DNA of 49,666 bases from Aquipuribacter hungaricus (GCF_037860755.1 NZ_JBBEOI010000006.1:1-49666); one strand, 5' to 3'. Numbered from the stretch's first letter, positions 34,125 to 42,800 are shown. The notes: generated by a model not told the origin, from the letters alone. Made by a program: numbers and translations.

Positions 34125-36307
34125 CCGACACGACGAAGGAGGACGTCGCCCACCTGCGGCGGGCCGGCACCAGCCTGCTGCTGCGCCTGCCCGCCGACGA
34201 GCTCCCGACCGTCCTGCACTGGGGGCCCGACCTGGGCGAGGCGACCCCCGGGGCGCACGAGCTGCTCACCGCGGTAGCGGTGCCGCTGACAGACAGCCAG
34301 CTCACGACCATGGAGCGCGTCTCCGTCCTGCCGCAGCACTCCACCGGGTGGATGGGGGTCCCGGGCCTGACGGGCAGCCGCGCCGGACGCGCCTGGTCCC
34401 TGGTGCTCGGCCCCGTCACCCACCAGGTCCAGGACGCCGGCACCGACTCGTGGCCCGACGGGCCGGAGGGCACCGCCCGGGTGCTCAGCACCGGCGTCGA
34501 CGCGCCCGGCGGCCTGCGGGTCACCAGCGAGGTGCACCTCGGGCCGACCGGCCTGGTCCGGGCCCGGGCGCGCGTGACGAACCTTCACGGCGAGCCCTAC
34601 GAGGTCGGCGCCCTCACGGTCAGCCTCCCGGTGCCCCCCCAGGCAGAAGAGCTGCTCGACCTCACCGGCCGGCACACCCACGAGCGGCACCCCCAGCGCC
34701 ACCCGTTCCCCGTCGGTGCCTGGGTGCGGGAGGCGCGCGGGGGGCGGCCAGGGCTCGACGCGGCCACCATGCTCTGCGCCGGCGTGGGCGGCTTCGCCTT
34801 CCGCTCCGGGCAGGTGTGGGGCGTGCACCTGGAGTGGAGCGGCAACCAGCGCCTCGTCGCCGAGCGGACCGTCACCGGCTGGCGCCTCCTGGGCGGCGGC
34901 GAGCTGCTGCTGCCCGGTGAGGTCCGGCTCGAGCGTGACGAGACGTACACCAGCCCCTGGCTGTGCGCGTCCTGGGGTGACGGGCTGGACGTCCTGTCCT
35001 CCCGCGTCCACCGCCACCTGCGACGGCGACCCCACCACCCCCGACGACCCCGGCCGGTCCTGCTCAACACCTGGGAGGCCGTCTACTTCGACCACGACAC
35101 CGACAAGCTGCTGCGCCTCGCGGAGAACGCCGCCGCCGTCGGGGTGGAGCGCTTCGTCCTGGACGACGGCTGGTTCCGCGGCCGCCGCGACGACCGCGCC
35201 GGCCTCGGTGACTGGGTGGTCGACCCCGACGTGTGGCCCGACGGGCTGACCCCCCTCGCCGGCCGCGTCCACGAGCTCGGGATGGAGTTCGGCCTCTGGT
35301 TCGAGCCCGAGATGGTCAACCTGGACTCCGACCTCGCCCGAGCCCACCCCGACTGGCTCCTCGGAACCCCGCACGGACCCGGGTCCCCGTCGCGCTACCA
35401 GCACGTCCTGGACCTCGGCCGGCCCGAGGCCTACGAGCACGTCCGCCACCAGATGTCGCAGGTGATCGGCAGGTACGGCGTGGACTACATCAAGTGGGAC
35501 CACAACCGCCCCCTGGTGGACGCCGGTCACCAGCCGGACGGGCAGCCCGCGGTCCGCGAGCAGACCCTCGCCGTCTACCGGCTGATGCGCGCGCTCAAGG
35601 ACGCCCACCCCGGCCTGGAGATCGAGTCCTGCGCGGCCGGCGGGGGGCGGATCGACCTCGGCGTCCTCGAGGTCGCCGACCGGGTCTGGGTGTCGGACTG
35701 CATCGACCCGCACGAACGGCACCGGATGGTCCGCTGGACCGGCCTGATCACCCCGCCGGAGCTCATGGGCACCCACATCGGCTCACCCGTGGACCACACC
35801 ACCGGCAGGACCCACACCCTCCCGTTCCGGGCCGCGACCGCCCTCTGGGGCCACCTCGGCATCGAGTGGGACATCGCCGACCTGGGCGCGGACGACCTCG
35901 CCGAGCTCACCGCCTGGGTGCAGCTCCACAAACGCCACCGGCAGCTGCTGCACACCGGCGACGTCGTCCACGCCGACACACACGCCACCGAGATATCGCT
36001 GGAGGGCGTGGTCGCCGAGGACGGCTCCGAGGCCCTCTTCCAGGTGAGCCTCCTCGAGCACCCGCTCACCTGGCCGCTGCAGCGGCTCCGCCTGCCCGGG
36101 CTGGACCCTCACCGCTCCTACCGCGTCACGATCGCCCAGCCGCGCGAAAGCAGACCAGCAGAGAGCCGGCTGCCTGCCTGGACCCGTGACGGCGCCGTGC
36201 TCACCGGAGCCATGCTGCACGGGCTGGGGCTCGCCGCGCCCATGCTGCGGCTCCACGAAGCCCTGCTGATCCACGTCTCAGCCGAACCACTCCCGACAGG
36301 CCCATGA
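34121..36307 (+). CDS. Alpha-galactosidase, glycoside hydrolase family 36
   Basis: 728 residues, the usual GH36 length. An N-terminal beta-supersandwich precedes the (beta/alpha)8 barrel. Catalytic residues: nucleophile Asp in YIKWDHNR (~467) and acid/base Asp in VSDCIDPHERH (~528). Barrel markers include LLNTWEAVYFDHD, FVLDDGWFRGRRDDR, GLWFEPEMVNLDSDL and ESCAAGGGRIDLG. No signal peptide, so it cleaves imported alpha-galactosides such as melibiose or raffinose in the cytoplasm, matching the transporter genes before it. GTG at 34121 overlaps the permease stop. Last gene of the operon. Confidence 0.96.
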   Translation: MTDTTKEDVAHLRRAGTSLLLRLPADELPTVLHWGPDLGEATPGAHELLTAVAVPLTDSQLTTMERVSVLPQHSTGWMGVPGLTGSRAGRAWSLVLGPVTHQVQDAGTDSWPDGPEGTARVLSTGVDAPGGLRVTSEVHLGPTGLVRARARVTNLHGEPYEVGALTVSLPVPPQAEELLDLTGRHTHERHPQRHPFPVGAWVREARGGRPGLDAATMLCAGVGGFAFRSGQVWGVHLEWSGNQRLVAERTVTGWRLLGGGELLLPGEVRLERDETYTSPWLCASWGDGLDVLSSRVHRHLRRRPHHPRRPRPVLLNTWEAVYFDHDTDKLLRLAENAAAVGVERFVLDDGWFRGRRDDRAGLGDWVVDPDVWPDGLTPLAGRVHELGMEFGLWFEPEMVNLDSDLARAHPDWLLGTPHGPGSPSRYQHVLDLGRPEAYEHVRHQMSQVIGRYGVDYIKWDHNRPLVDAGHQPDGQPAVREQTLAVYRLMRALKDAHPGLEIESCAAGGGRIDLGVLEVADRVWVSDCIDPHERHRMVRWTGLITPPELMGTHIGSPVDHTTGRTHTLPFRAATALWGHLGIEWDIADLGADDLAELTAWVQLHKRHRQLLHTGDVVHADTHATEISLEGVVAEDGSEALFQVSLLEHPLTWPLQRLRLPGLDPHRSYRVTIAQPRESRPAESRLPAWTRDGAVLTGAMLHGLGLAAPMLRLHEALLIHVSAEPLPTGP

Positions 36308-36318
36308 CGGGTGGGCGT

Positions 36319-36339
36319 ACCGGCTGGTGTCAAGCCGGT
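36319..36339. terminator. Stem-loop after the alpha-galactosidase operon
   Basis: ACCGGCT (36319-36325) and AGCCGGT (36333-36339) form a perfect 7-bp stem with a 7-nt loop, 11 nt after the stop codon. There is no T-run, as is common for actinobacterial terminators. Position at the end of the operon supports the call. Confidence 0.5.
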
Positions 36340-36510
36340 TGAGGCAGGTGGGCGTCAGCTGGTCTGTATGAGGGCCCCCCTGCCTGGGCTTGCGACCTGC
36401 AGGGATAGGTGGCGCAGTCTCACTGCGTCGCCATGTGGCCAACAGCCGGCGCGGCCGCCTTTCCGCGATCTTGTCCGTGAGGGTGGTGGCCCCCCGACTA
36501 ACGTCGGCGT

Positions 36511-37146
36511 GTGTCGCTGTCCAGTCTGTCGGCCTTCGTCGTCGTCGCTCTCGTCGTCGTGGCCGTTCCCGGGCCCAGCGTGCTGTTCGTGGTTGGCCGG
36601 GCCCTGACACTGGGCCGACGTGGCGCCCTGACCACCGCGCTGGGCAACGCCATAGGAACGCTCGTCCAGGTCATCGCGGTCGCAGTCGGAATTGGCGCCC
36701 TGGTCGAGCGTTCCGTCCTGGCGTTCACCGTGCTGAAGTTCGCCGGTGCCGCTTACCTGGTGTTCCTGGGCGTGCAGGCCTTCCGGCACCGTCGCGCCTT
36801 CGCCGTCGAGACCACCGTCGCAGCCGGACCCACCCGGGTCGGGCGAGTGCTGCGCGAGGGGTTCCTGGTCGGTCTCACCAACCCTAAGACGACGGTCTTC
36901 TTCGCGGCGGCCCTGCCGCCGTTCGTCGATCCCGCCGTTGGCTCGGTGCCGCTGCAGATGCTGCTTCTGGGGGTCGTCTTCTTGGGCATCGCCTTAGTGA
37001 CGGACAGCATCTGGGCGACCGGCGCGGGCGCGGCCCGCGGTTGGCTGGCCCGGTCGCCGCGGCGGATCGAAGGTATCGGCGCCGTGAGCGGCCTGGTGAT
37101 GATCGGCCTCGGTGTCCGGGTGGCGCTCACGGGCCGACCGAGCTGA
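36511..37146 (+). CDS. LysE family exporter
   Basis: 211 residues with about six helices, as expected for LysE/RhtB amino acid exporters. Markers: VVVAVPGPSVLFVVGRALTL at the start, ALGNAIGTLVQVIAVAVGIG, KFAGAAYLVFLGVQAFR, LREGFLVGLTNPKTTVFFAA (the most conserved stretch) and LPPFVDP. Exports amino acids or similar compounds from the cytoplasm; substrate unknown. GTG at 36511 gives the full first helix. No neighbouring LysG-type regulator. Confidence 0.92.
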   Translation: MSLSSLSAFVVVALVVVAVPGPSVLFVVGRALTLGRRGALTTALGNAIGTLVQVIAVAVGIGALVERSVLAFTVLKFAGAAYLVFLGVQAFRHRRAFAVETTVAAGPTRVGRVLREGFLVGLTNPKTTVFFAAALPPFVDPAVGSVPLQMLLLGVVFLGIALVTDSIWATGAGAARGWLARSPRRIEGIGAVSGLVMIGLGVRVALTGRPS

Positions 37147-37516
37147 CGGTCGCACGCGTCACCTGGAGCCGCGCCGATAGCGCACTCGCGTCGATGAGGG
37201 CGTCACCCGGGTGCCCATCACTGATGCGGCCGTTCGCCCACGACGACAATCAACGGGGGGAACGGCCAGCGGCACGCGATCACGGGGGAGTCGCACCCGA
37301 TGCCGGGCGCTCAAGTCCGTGGCCCGGTGGCCCGGTGGCCCTGCCGGTGTCGCATCCCGGTAGCGGGGAACGCAAGCGGGGCGTCTTGAAGGGCGGTCCG
37401 TAGACGATCGTCTGTGAGACACCCCGGGCGAGTCCTCCCACAGACCTCCGATCGAGTCTCGTGACCCGTGTCCGTAGACTATGCAACGGCAGGGACGTTC
37501 GCGTTACGGTCTGAGG
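37147..37516. other. Region upstream of the serine recombinase with palindrome and repeats
   Basis: 370 bp. The 12-bp palindrome AGACGATCGTCT lies at 37402-37413. GTCCGTAGAC occurs at 37396-37405, overlapping the palindrome, and again near 37470-37479. The arrangement resembles a recombinase binding (res-like) or operator region, but I cannot prove function. Confidence 0.45.
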
Positions 37517-38158
37517 GTGTCGTTGGTCGGGTACGCGAGGGTGTCGACGCGGGACCAGCATCCCGACGCGCAGACCGACGCCCTGGCCGCGGCCGGCTGC
37601 GAGAAGGTCTTCGTCGACCACGCCTCGGGGACCCTGGCCGCGCGGACCGCGCTGGGCGAGGCGCTGGGGTACCTGCGGGCCGGGGACACGCTGGTCATCA
37701 CCAAGCTGGACCGGCTGGGCCGGTCGGTGCGCAACCTCAAGCAGCTGTCCGATGAGCTGCAGGCCCGGCAGGTCGGGCTGCGGGCGCTGTCGCAGGGCAT
37801 CGACACCACGACGCCGGGTGGTCGGCTGTTCTTCCACATGCTCGCCGCGATCGCGGAGTTCGAGCACGACCTGATCGTGGAGCGGACCGTCGACGGTCTG
37901 GCCGCGGCCCGGGCCCGGGGCCGCAAGGGCGGGCCGAAGTTCAAGATGACGCCCAACAAGATCGCCCAGGCCCGGGCGATGTACGACGGCGGGAAGCACA
38001 CCGTGCAGGAGATCGCCGACACCTTCGGGGTGTCCCGGCCCACGATCTACCGCCACCTAGGATCGGCCCCACGGCCGTCCGCCGGTCCTGTGATGGGGTT
38101 CTCGGGACCGGCGGGCGCGCCGTCGACCGCACCCCCCGCCGCGCCTCGGGGGGCCTAG
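37517..38158 (+). CDS. Serine recombinase (resolvase/invertase family)
   Basis: About 213 residues. Catalytic domain: LVGYARVSTRDQHPDAQTDA with the nucleophile Ser, VFVDHASGTLAARTALGEAL, DTLVITKLDRLGRSVRNL and LRALSQGIDTTTPGGRLFF. A C-terminal Hin-type helix-turn-helix follows (TVQEIADTFGVSRPTIYRHL), then a Pro/Ala tail. Small resolvase/invertase, likely from a Tn3-type or similar element. GTG at 37517 and TTG at 37523 are both possible starts; GAGGG is better spaced for the TTG. The ATG at 37481 is less family-like. No transposase accompanies it. Confidence 0.92.
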   Translation: MSLVGYARVSTRDQHPDAQTDALAAAGCEKVFVDHASGTLAARTALGEALGYLRAGDTLVITKLDRLGRSVRNLKQLSDELQARQVGLRALSQGIDTTTPGGRLFFHMLAAIAEFEHDLIVERTVDGLAAARARGRKGGPKFKMTPNKIAQARAMYDGGKHTVQEIADTFGVSRPTIYRHLGSAPRPSAGPVMGFSGPAGAPSTAPPAAPRGA

Positions 38159-38271
38159 GGGGGCCATCCCGGGGACGTCCCTGGTGTGCACGGCGTCTGA
38201 CCCTGGTCTGAGCGCCGGGTGCTGAGGCGGGCCAGGCAGGGTTGGGTTGGGTCAGCGGAGGGTGGGCACCG

Positions 38272-38861
38272 ATGCCAGAGGACGCCCCCGACGGGCTACG
38301 CCAGCAGGCGCGGGCTGCGGCGATCGTGGCGCCGGGTCTGGCGGCCCTGGCCTGGCTGGAGGACACGCTCGCGGGCAGGTTCGAGGCCGCGTGGGGCGGG
38401 CTGGACCCGGAGTTCCGGCTGGCGCTCGTGCAGCAGTGGCTGTCCTCGGACCCTGGTGTGCTCGGGCTGGTCGAGGAGGACCGTGACGCCCTGGCCGGTC
38501 AGCTCGCCTCGGCCAGGCCCAGCCACTGGTTGTGGCGCGCCCACGGGCAGAAGGTGCTGCGCCGCGACGTCGAGCGTCTGTGGTCAGAGGTCTGCGCGGG
38601 GTCCGGTACGGGGTCGGGGCCAGACCGCGCCCCATCGCCCCGGACCTGCAGGCCGTGATCGTCTTCGACCCCAGCACCCTGCCCGCCGGCGGGACAGCGG
38701 TGCACCACCCACCGGCCGGTACAGGCAGGCAGACATACCCGATCGTGGTGCGGCTGGTGGGTGGTCGCCACGTCGTCCGCGGGGTCGGCACGGGCCTGCT
38801 GCGGCCGGGCTGGCCCCCCGCCCACGAACAGGTGCTCCACCGGGAGGACGAAAAGGCCTGA
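38272..38861 (+). pseudogene. Hypothetical gene split by a frameshift near 38593
   Basis: From ATG 38272 (GGAGG 10 bp upstream) one frame encodes an acidic helical protein: AAAIVAPGLAALAWLEDTLA, FEAAWGGLDPEFRLALVQQW, RDALAGQLASARPSHWLWRA, ending sensibly at DVERLWSEV. The frame then turns to low-complexity. The neighbouring frame continues RGVRYGVGARPRP, IAPDLQAVIVFDPSTLPAGG, YPIVVRLVGGRHVVRGVGTG and stops at 38861. One missing base near 38593 explains both. Joined, it would be ~195 residues. No family recognised. Could be real decay or a sequencing error. It lies just after the recombinase in the same direction. Confidence 0.55.
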
Positions 38862-39101
38862 CGGCGGATGCTCGGTGCCGCCCCGGTGTGCCTCCTGCCT
38901 CGGTGTGCCTCCCGCCGGTAACGAGGGCTCCGCTGTCCACGGCCCAACTGTGTGAACCGTGCCGAAAGGCCGTTCACCGTTGAACTAGGACCGGGTACGG
39001 TTCCGGTCCCCGGGGGAGAGGACCCGGGCGCGGCAGCCCTCAGGAGACGTCCGACCGGCCGCCGCCACCCACCCGCCCGTCCGTCAGTCGAGGAGGCTCG
39101 C

Positions 39102-39503
39102 ATGGCCAGCGGTACGCAGACCGACCAGCTCACCACCCCCATCGACCCCGGCCCGGTCGTCCTGTCCGTGCGCGTCGACCGGCCCTCGCCGCCCGGCGGC
39201 GGGGACCACGTCCGGGTGCACGTGGCCGGCGAGCTGGACCTGGCCACCGCGGGCGTGCTGAGCCGGGCTCTCCTCGACCTGATCCAGGAAGGCTGGCGAC
39301 GGCTGGACGTCGAGCTCGCGGGCGTCAGGTTCTGCGACGGCGCCGGGCTGGGTGCGCTGCAGTCCGGCGGACAGCGGCTGCGCGCCGCGGGCGGCACCCT
39401 GACCGTGCACGACCCGTGCTGGTCGCTCCGCTTCCTGCTGGACCTGTTCGAGCTGGACCAGCAGCTGCAGCCGCGTGGACCGGCGAGGCCAGACCACGCC
39501 TGA
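39102..39503 (+). CDS. STAS-domain protein (anti-sigma factor antagonist-like)
   Basis: 133 residues with one STAS domain: HVRVHVAGELDLATAGVLSR, LDLIQEGWRRLDVELAGVRF, CDGAGLGALQSGGQRLRAAG, LTVHDPCWSLRFLLDLFELD. In SpoIIAA/RsbV the motif is DSSGL with a Ser that is phosphorylated by the anti-sigma kinase. Here it is CDGAGL, without Ser or Thr, so control by phosphorylation at that site is unlikely. ATG at 39102 has GAGGAGG 5 bp upstream. A short hairpin (GTTCA, CCGT, TGAAC) lies ~130 bp upstream. No kinase or sigma gene is linked. Confidence 0.88.
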   Translation: MASGTQTDQLTTPIDPGPVVLSVRVDRPSPPGGGDHVRVHVAGELDLATAGVLSRALLDLIQEGWRRLDVELAGVRFCDGAGLGALQSGGQRLRAAGGTLTVHDPCWSLRFLLDLFELDQQLQPRGPARPDHA

Positions 39504-39582
39504 GAGGTCCGCACCTGCTCGGTGCTGGTCGCGAAAGTCGGCCCGACGACGAGTGAGTGAAACGCGGATTTCGACCTGACTT

Positions 39583-39630
39583 GTGAGACGACCGGCGCTC
39601 AGGCGGTGTCGAGGCCGGTGACCGTCTCAC
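39583..39630. repeat. Inverted repeat between convergent genes
   Basis: GTGAGACG at 39583-39590 pairs with CGTCTCAC at 39623-39630; adjoining ACCGG and CCGGT extend the pairing with a 2-bp bulge. It lies between the convergent STAS and GGDEF genes and could be a two-way terminator or a remnant mobile-element end. Confidence 0.5.
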
Positions 39631-39708
39631 GGTGGGCGTCTTAAAACCTTGGTAGTGAGACTGCGCTCGAGCCGGCTGGGTACGTCCGGTGGGGGAGGAT
39701 GTTCGTGG

Positions 39709-41010
39709 TCATGCCCGTCGTGGTTCGGCTGCCGGGCCCTCGTTCCTCGGCGCCGTCATGCTGCGGGGGTCGAGGGCGAAGGACACGCGGCCTCGTCCCG
39801 TGTGCTTGACGTCGTAGAGGGCTGCGTCCGCTTGTTCGAGAAGGCTGTGGAGCTGGTCGCCGTCTCTGGGGTAGCTCGCCAGCCCTACAGAGGTCGTGAT
39901 GCGCAGCGGCAGTTCCAGGCCGGGAGCCTCGATCGCCAGCTCAGCGGTCGCGGCGCGTAGGCGCTCACCCGCCTCGGCCACCGCGGCCCGCCCGGCCTGG
40001 GGGAACAGGACGACGAACTCGTCGCCACCGAAGCGACCCACGAGGTCGCTGTCACGAACGGCGCTCGTGAGTGCTTTGGCCGTGGCTTTCAGCACCTCGT
40101 CGCCCAGCAGGTGGCCATGCGTGTCGTTGACCGTCTTGAAGTGGTCGATGTCGACGACGGCGACACCCATGGGCTGATTGGACGACCTGCTGAGGGCGAG
40201 CTCTCGCTCGGCGCGGTCGCGCCACCCCGACGAAGAAGCGACTCCCGTCTTGGGGTCACGTGCCAGGGCGGTGACGAGTTGGCGGTGCTGGAGGCCGCGC
40301 TGCAAGAGCATCGCGATGGGCACACCCGCCGCCACCAGGAAAGGGTCCATCGACCCTGCCACTCCGATGAGGGTTCCGAGCGCGCACTGCGCCAGGGCGC
40401 CGCGCCAGTCGAAAGCCAGCTCCCGGAACGGTCGCCAGCCGACCCCACCGTGTGCGGAGACCACCGACCCCAGAAGGAACGACTCGGCGAGGTGCATGAC
40501 GGCGAAACCGGCGAGGGCAGCAACGAGGAGACCGCCCTGGTACGCGCCAAGCGGCGAGGCCGCGTAGGTCTGGATCACCACAGCGGCTCCCGTCGAGGAC
40601 AGCACCACCATGGAGATGTTGAAGACCACCCGGTGCAGCGGGATCCGGACACGGTCAGACGTGCTGAAGGCGTCACGGACGGAGACCAGGAGGGAGAGCG
40701 CGACCGCAAGCGCCACAACACCCGGCAACGGCGCCGCGACGACAGCGGCGAACACCCAGACGCTGTCGGTGCTGACCGTGATCTCGACCCGGTCCGTGCG
40801 CGCGCGCGATTCCGTCCTCCCGATGCCCACGTTGATCACCTCGGTGACCGCGCAGGCCATCGCGAGGACGCTCACCAGGAGCCAGCCGGTCTCGTCCGAA
40901 GTGGTCCCCACCGCGACCACTGCCATCACGGCTGCGGCAATGATCGTGAGTACGGTCGCCCGGGCCGCGCGCGGGAGCCCCCAGAACTCCCAGGAACGGA
41001 TGGTGGTCAC
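39709..41010 (-). CDS. Membrane diguanylate cyclase (GGDEF)
   Basis: About 433 residues. The N-terminal ~250 contain seven or eight hydrophobic helices (VLTIIAAAVMAVVAVG, VWVFAAVVAAPLPGVVALAV, GGLLVAALAGFAVMHLAE and others), resembling MASE-type sensor regions. The GGDEF domain is complete: RDPKTGVASSSGWRDRAE, VVDIDHFKTVNDTHGHLLGD, GRFGGDEFVVLF. The I-site RDSD (RxxD) is present, so product inhibition is expected. It should make c-di-GMP. GTG at 41010 was chosen; the frame runs to 41148. A perfect GCCGATAA lies 8 nt upstream, so transcription may start almost at the start codon. Confidence 0.92.
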   Translation of the reverse strand: MTTIRSWEFWGLPRAARATVLTIIAAAVMAVVAVGTTSDETGWLLVSVLAMACAVTEVINVGIGRTESRARTDRVEITVSTDSVWVFAAVVAAPLPGVVALAVALSLLVSVRDAFSTSDRVRIPLHRVVFNISMVVLSSTGAAVVIQTYAASPLGAYQGGLLVAALAGFAVMHLAESFLLGSVVSAHGGVGWRPFRELAFDWRGALAQCALGTLIGVAGSMDPFLVAAGVPIAMLLQRGLQHRQLVTALARDPKTGVASSSGWRDRAERELALSRSSNQPMGVAVVDIDHFKTVNDTHGHLLGDEVLKATAKALTSAVRDSDLVGRFGGDEFVVLFPQAGRAAVAEAGERLRAATAELAIEAPGLELPLRITTSVGLASYPRDGDQLHSLLEQADAALYDVKHTGRGRVSFALDPRSMTAPRNEGPAAEPRRA

Positions 41011-41018
41011 ATCCCGCC

Positions 41019-41026
41019 TTATCGGC
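41019..41026 (-). promoter_or_regulatory. FliA-like -10 box before the GGDEF gene
   Basis: On the minus strand this reads GCCGATAA, the exact sigma-28 -10 consensus. The expected -35 (TAAA or TCAA 15 nt upstream) is not present (TGGT instead). The box ends 8 nt before the GTG at 41010, which would give a leaderless or nearly leaderless transcript. Confidence 0.45.
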
Positions 41027-41056
41027 TCACGGCCCCGGCGCACCACGGGAACAGGG

Positions 41057-41118
41057 CGCGTCTCACCCGGGCGGGCTAGGGCCTCCAGACCGACACACGA
41101 GTCGAGGGATGAGACGCG
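41057..41118. repeat. Spaced inverted repeat CGCGTCTCA / TGAGACGCG
   Basis: CGCGTCTCA at 41057-41065 and TGAGACGCG at 41110-41118 are exact 9-bp reverse complements, 44 bp apart, upstream of the minus-strand GGDEF gene. Possible regulator site. The core TGAGAC recurs at several other intergenic places nearby. Confidence 0.5.
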
Positions 41119-41293
41119 TCGCCCGAGTAGGGGAGGGGCGTCCCGCACAGCGCCCGTTCCCGGTGACGAGGTGCGGGCGGGGCTACTGAGACGGGTCGCT
41201 CCGCCTCGACCGAGTCAGGCCGGCGACCTGGGGCGCTGTTAGTGGGGGCCCGTCATCCGGGGTACCGCTGGCGTTTTCGCGTAGTCCGACGCT

Positions 41294-41320
41294 TAAGAGT
41301 GTTTTGCTCACTGTCGATGG
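41294..41320 (+). promoter_or_regulatory. FliA-like promoter of the EAL-HDOD gene
   Basis: TAAG at 41294-41297, 15 nt, then GTCGATGG at 41313-41320, against the sigma-28 pattern TAAA-N15-GCCGATAA. Transcription would start near 41327, the GTG of the gene, again suggesting a leaderless message. Confidence 0.45.
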
Positions 41321-41329
41321 GGTCGCGTG

Positions 41330-42571
41330 ATGTCAGTTGCCACTCCTGGGGCTCCCGCGGCGCAGCTTCGTGCTGTGCGAGTTGGTCGTCAGGCCATACA
41401 CCGCGCCGGAGGTGGGGGTGTTGCCGGGTACGAGCTGCTGTTCCGGCAGTCGTCGGTCGACACTTTGGTCGATGAGGCCGCGCACGAGGCCGCGACCGCT
41501 CAGGTCATCAGCGCCGTGTTCGGTGAGTTCGGGGTCGCGAACCTTGCCGGGGACCTGCCGTTGTTCGTCAACACCACGCGGGCCTTCCTTGTGGGTGATA
41601 TCCCGCTTCCCGACGACCCCGAACGGCTGGTCATCGAGGTCCTGGAACATGTGTTGCTCGATGCCGAGGTCCTCGCCGGCATCGTCGCCTTGAAGCGGGC
41701 GGGCTACCGGATCGCCGCCGATGACTGGGACGGCACCAGGTCCCGTGATGGGCTGCTGCCGTTGTGCGACGTCGTGAAGATCGACCTGTCGGCCGTTGGA
41801 CATGCCGCGCTGCCGGGTCTCATCGCCGATGCTCGGAGGCTTTCCCCGGGTGTCAGCGTCTGTGTCGAACGAGTCGAGACCGCCGAGGACGCCGGGCTGG
41901 CCGAGGCTGCCGGGGCCGTGCTGCTGCAGGGCTTCTACCTTGATCGGCCACAGACTCGCACGACCCGCACCCTGACCGCATCTGAGGTGACGTGCCTGCG
42001 GTTGCTGGGTGCCCTGGCCAGTGAGGCGGACACCGGTGAGCTCGTCCGGCTGGTCAGTTCTGATCCTGGTTTGGCGATGCAGGTGCTCCGCATGGCGGCC
42101 AGTCCTGCAGGCGTCGGCCGGCCGGTGGCCTCGGTGAGTCAGGCCGTGGTCCTGCTGGGCCCCCGCAAGCTCGGTTCCTGGCTGGTGCTCGTGCTCTTAG
42201 GTGGTGCCTCGCGCGCATCCCGCGAGCACGTCGTCGCTGTCTTGGCTCGAGCTGGGGCCTGCGCTCTGCTGAGCCCGAGCAGCCGTGACGCTGCGTTCAC
42301 GGCCGGGCTGCTGTCGGCGGCGCTTGAGCTGCTGGGAGGTGAGCCCGCTGACGTCATGAGGGACAGCGGCGCCGACCCGGCGATAGCCGACGCCGTCCTA
42401 CGCGGGGGCGGGCCCGTAGGAGCCGCCCTTCAGGCAGTGATAGCCCACGAGCGCAACGACCCCGCGGCTGCCCTGAGCACAACTCATGACCCGTACACCG
42501 TGTCCCGTGCAGTTCTGCAGGCCGTTGTTGGCGCGAGGGCCGTCGCCGAAGCCATGAGCGACGAGCGGTGA
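41330..42571 (+). CDS. Degenerate EAL plus HDOD domain protein
   Basis: About 413 residues, YuxH/CdgJ-like. EAL-like domain ~20-205: VGRQAIHRAGGGGVAGYELLFR, RLVIEVLEHV, IAADDWDG, DVVKIDLSA, GAVLLQGFYLDRPQ. The EAL signature is ELL, and DDFG is DDWD, so phosphodiesterase activity is unlikely. HDOD domain ~215-400: LLGALASEADTGELVRLVSS, DPGLAMQVLRMAAS, VASVSQAVVLLGPRKLGSWL. Such proteins act as c-di-GMP or protein-binding adaptors, several of them in motility control. GTG 41327 and ATG 41330 are adjacent. Sits among GGDEF, EAL and chemoreceptor genes. Confidence 0.9.
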   Translation: MSVATPGAPAAQLRAVRVGRQAIHRAGGGGVAGYELLFRQSSVDTLVDEAAHEAATAQVISAVFGEFGVANLAGDLPLFVNTTRAFLVGDIPLPDDPERLVIEVLEHVLLDAEVLAGIVALKRAGYRIAADDWDGTRSRDGLLPLCDVVKIDLSAVGHAALPGLIADARRLSPGVSVCVERVETAEDAGLAEAAGAVLLQGFYLDRPQTRTTRTLTASEVTCLRLLGALASEADTGELVRLVSSDPGLAMQVLRMAASPAGVGRPVASVSQAVVLLGPRKLGSWLVLVLLGGASRASREHVVAVLARAGACALLSPSSRDAAFTAGLLSAALELLGGEPADVMRDSGADPAIADAVLRGGGPVGAALQAVIAHERNDPAAALSTTHDPYTVSRAVLQAVVGARAVAEAMSDER

Positions 42572-42732
42572 GCCGGACCGCCAACGGGGCGCTCGTGGTG
42601 CGCGAACGGCGGGCCCGCTCGGTTGTTATCGGCCGAGTGCACCGGACGCCGGTGAGCTGTGCGGCGTTCGCCTGCACCGCGGTTGGCGAACAACTCCCGT
42701 GCGAAGCCAGCATCCGGTTGGCCCACTGAAGA

Positions 42733-42759
42733 TAAAGAAGCAGCACCTGTTGCCGATGA
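42733..42759 (+). promoter_or_regulatory. FliA-like promoter of the DUF1059-EAL operon
   Basis: TAAA at 42733-42736, exactly 15 nt, then GCCGATGA at 42752-42759. This matches the sigma-28 pattern TAAA-N15-GCCGATAA at 11 of 12 positions. It ends 41 nt before the GTG of the small gene. No competing start lies between. Confidence 0.7.
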
Positions 42760-42800
42760 ATCGCAGCGGCGATACGGCTCGACAGAAGAGGGAGTGAAAC

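Noticed and set aside
38950-38985. Possible SigB-type promoter (GTTC-N17-GGGTAC) before the STAS gene
   Set aside because: The spacer is too long for the usual GTTT-N13-15-GGGTAT pattern, so I did not list it.
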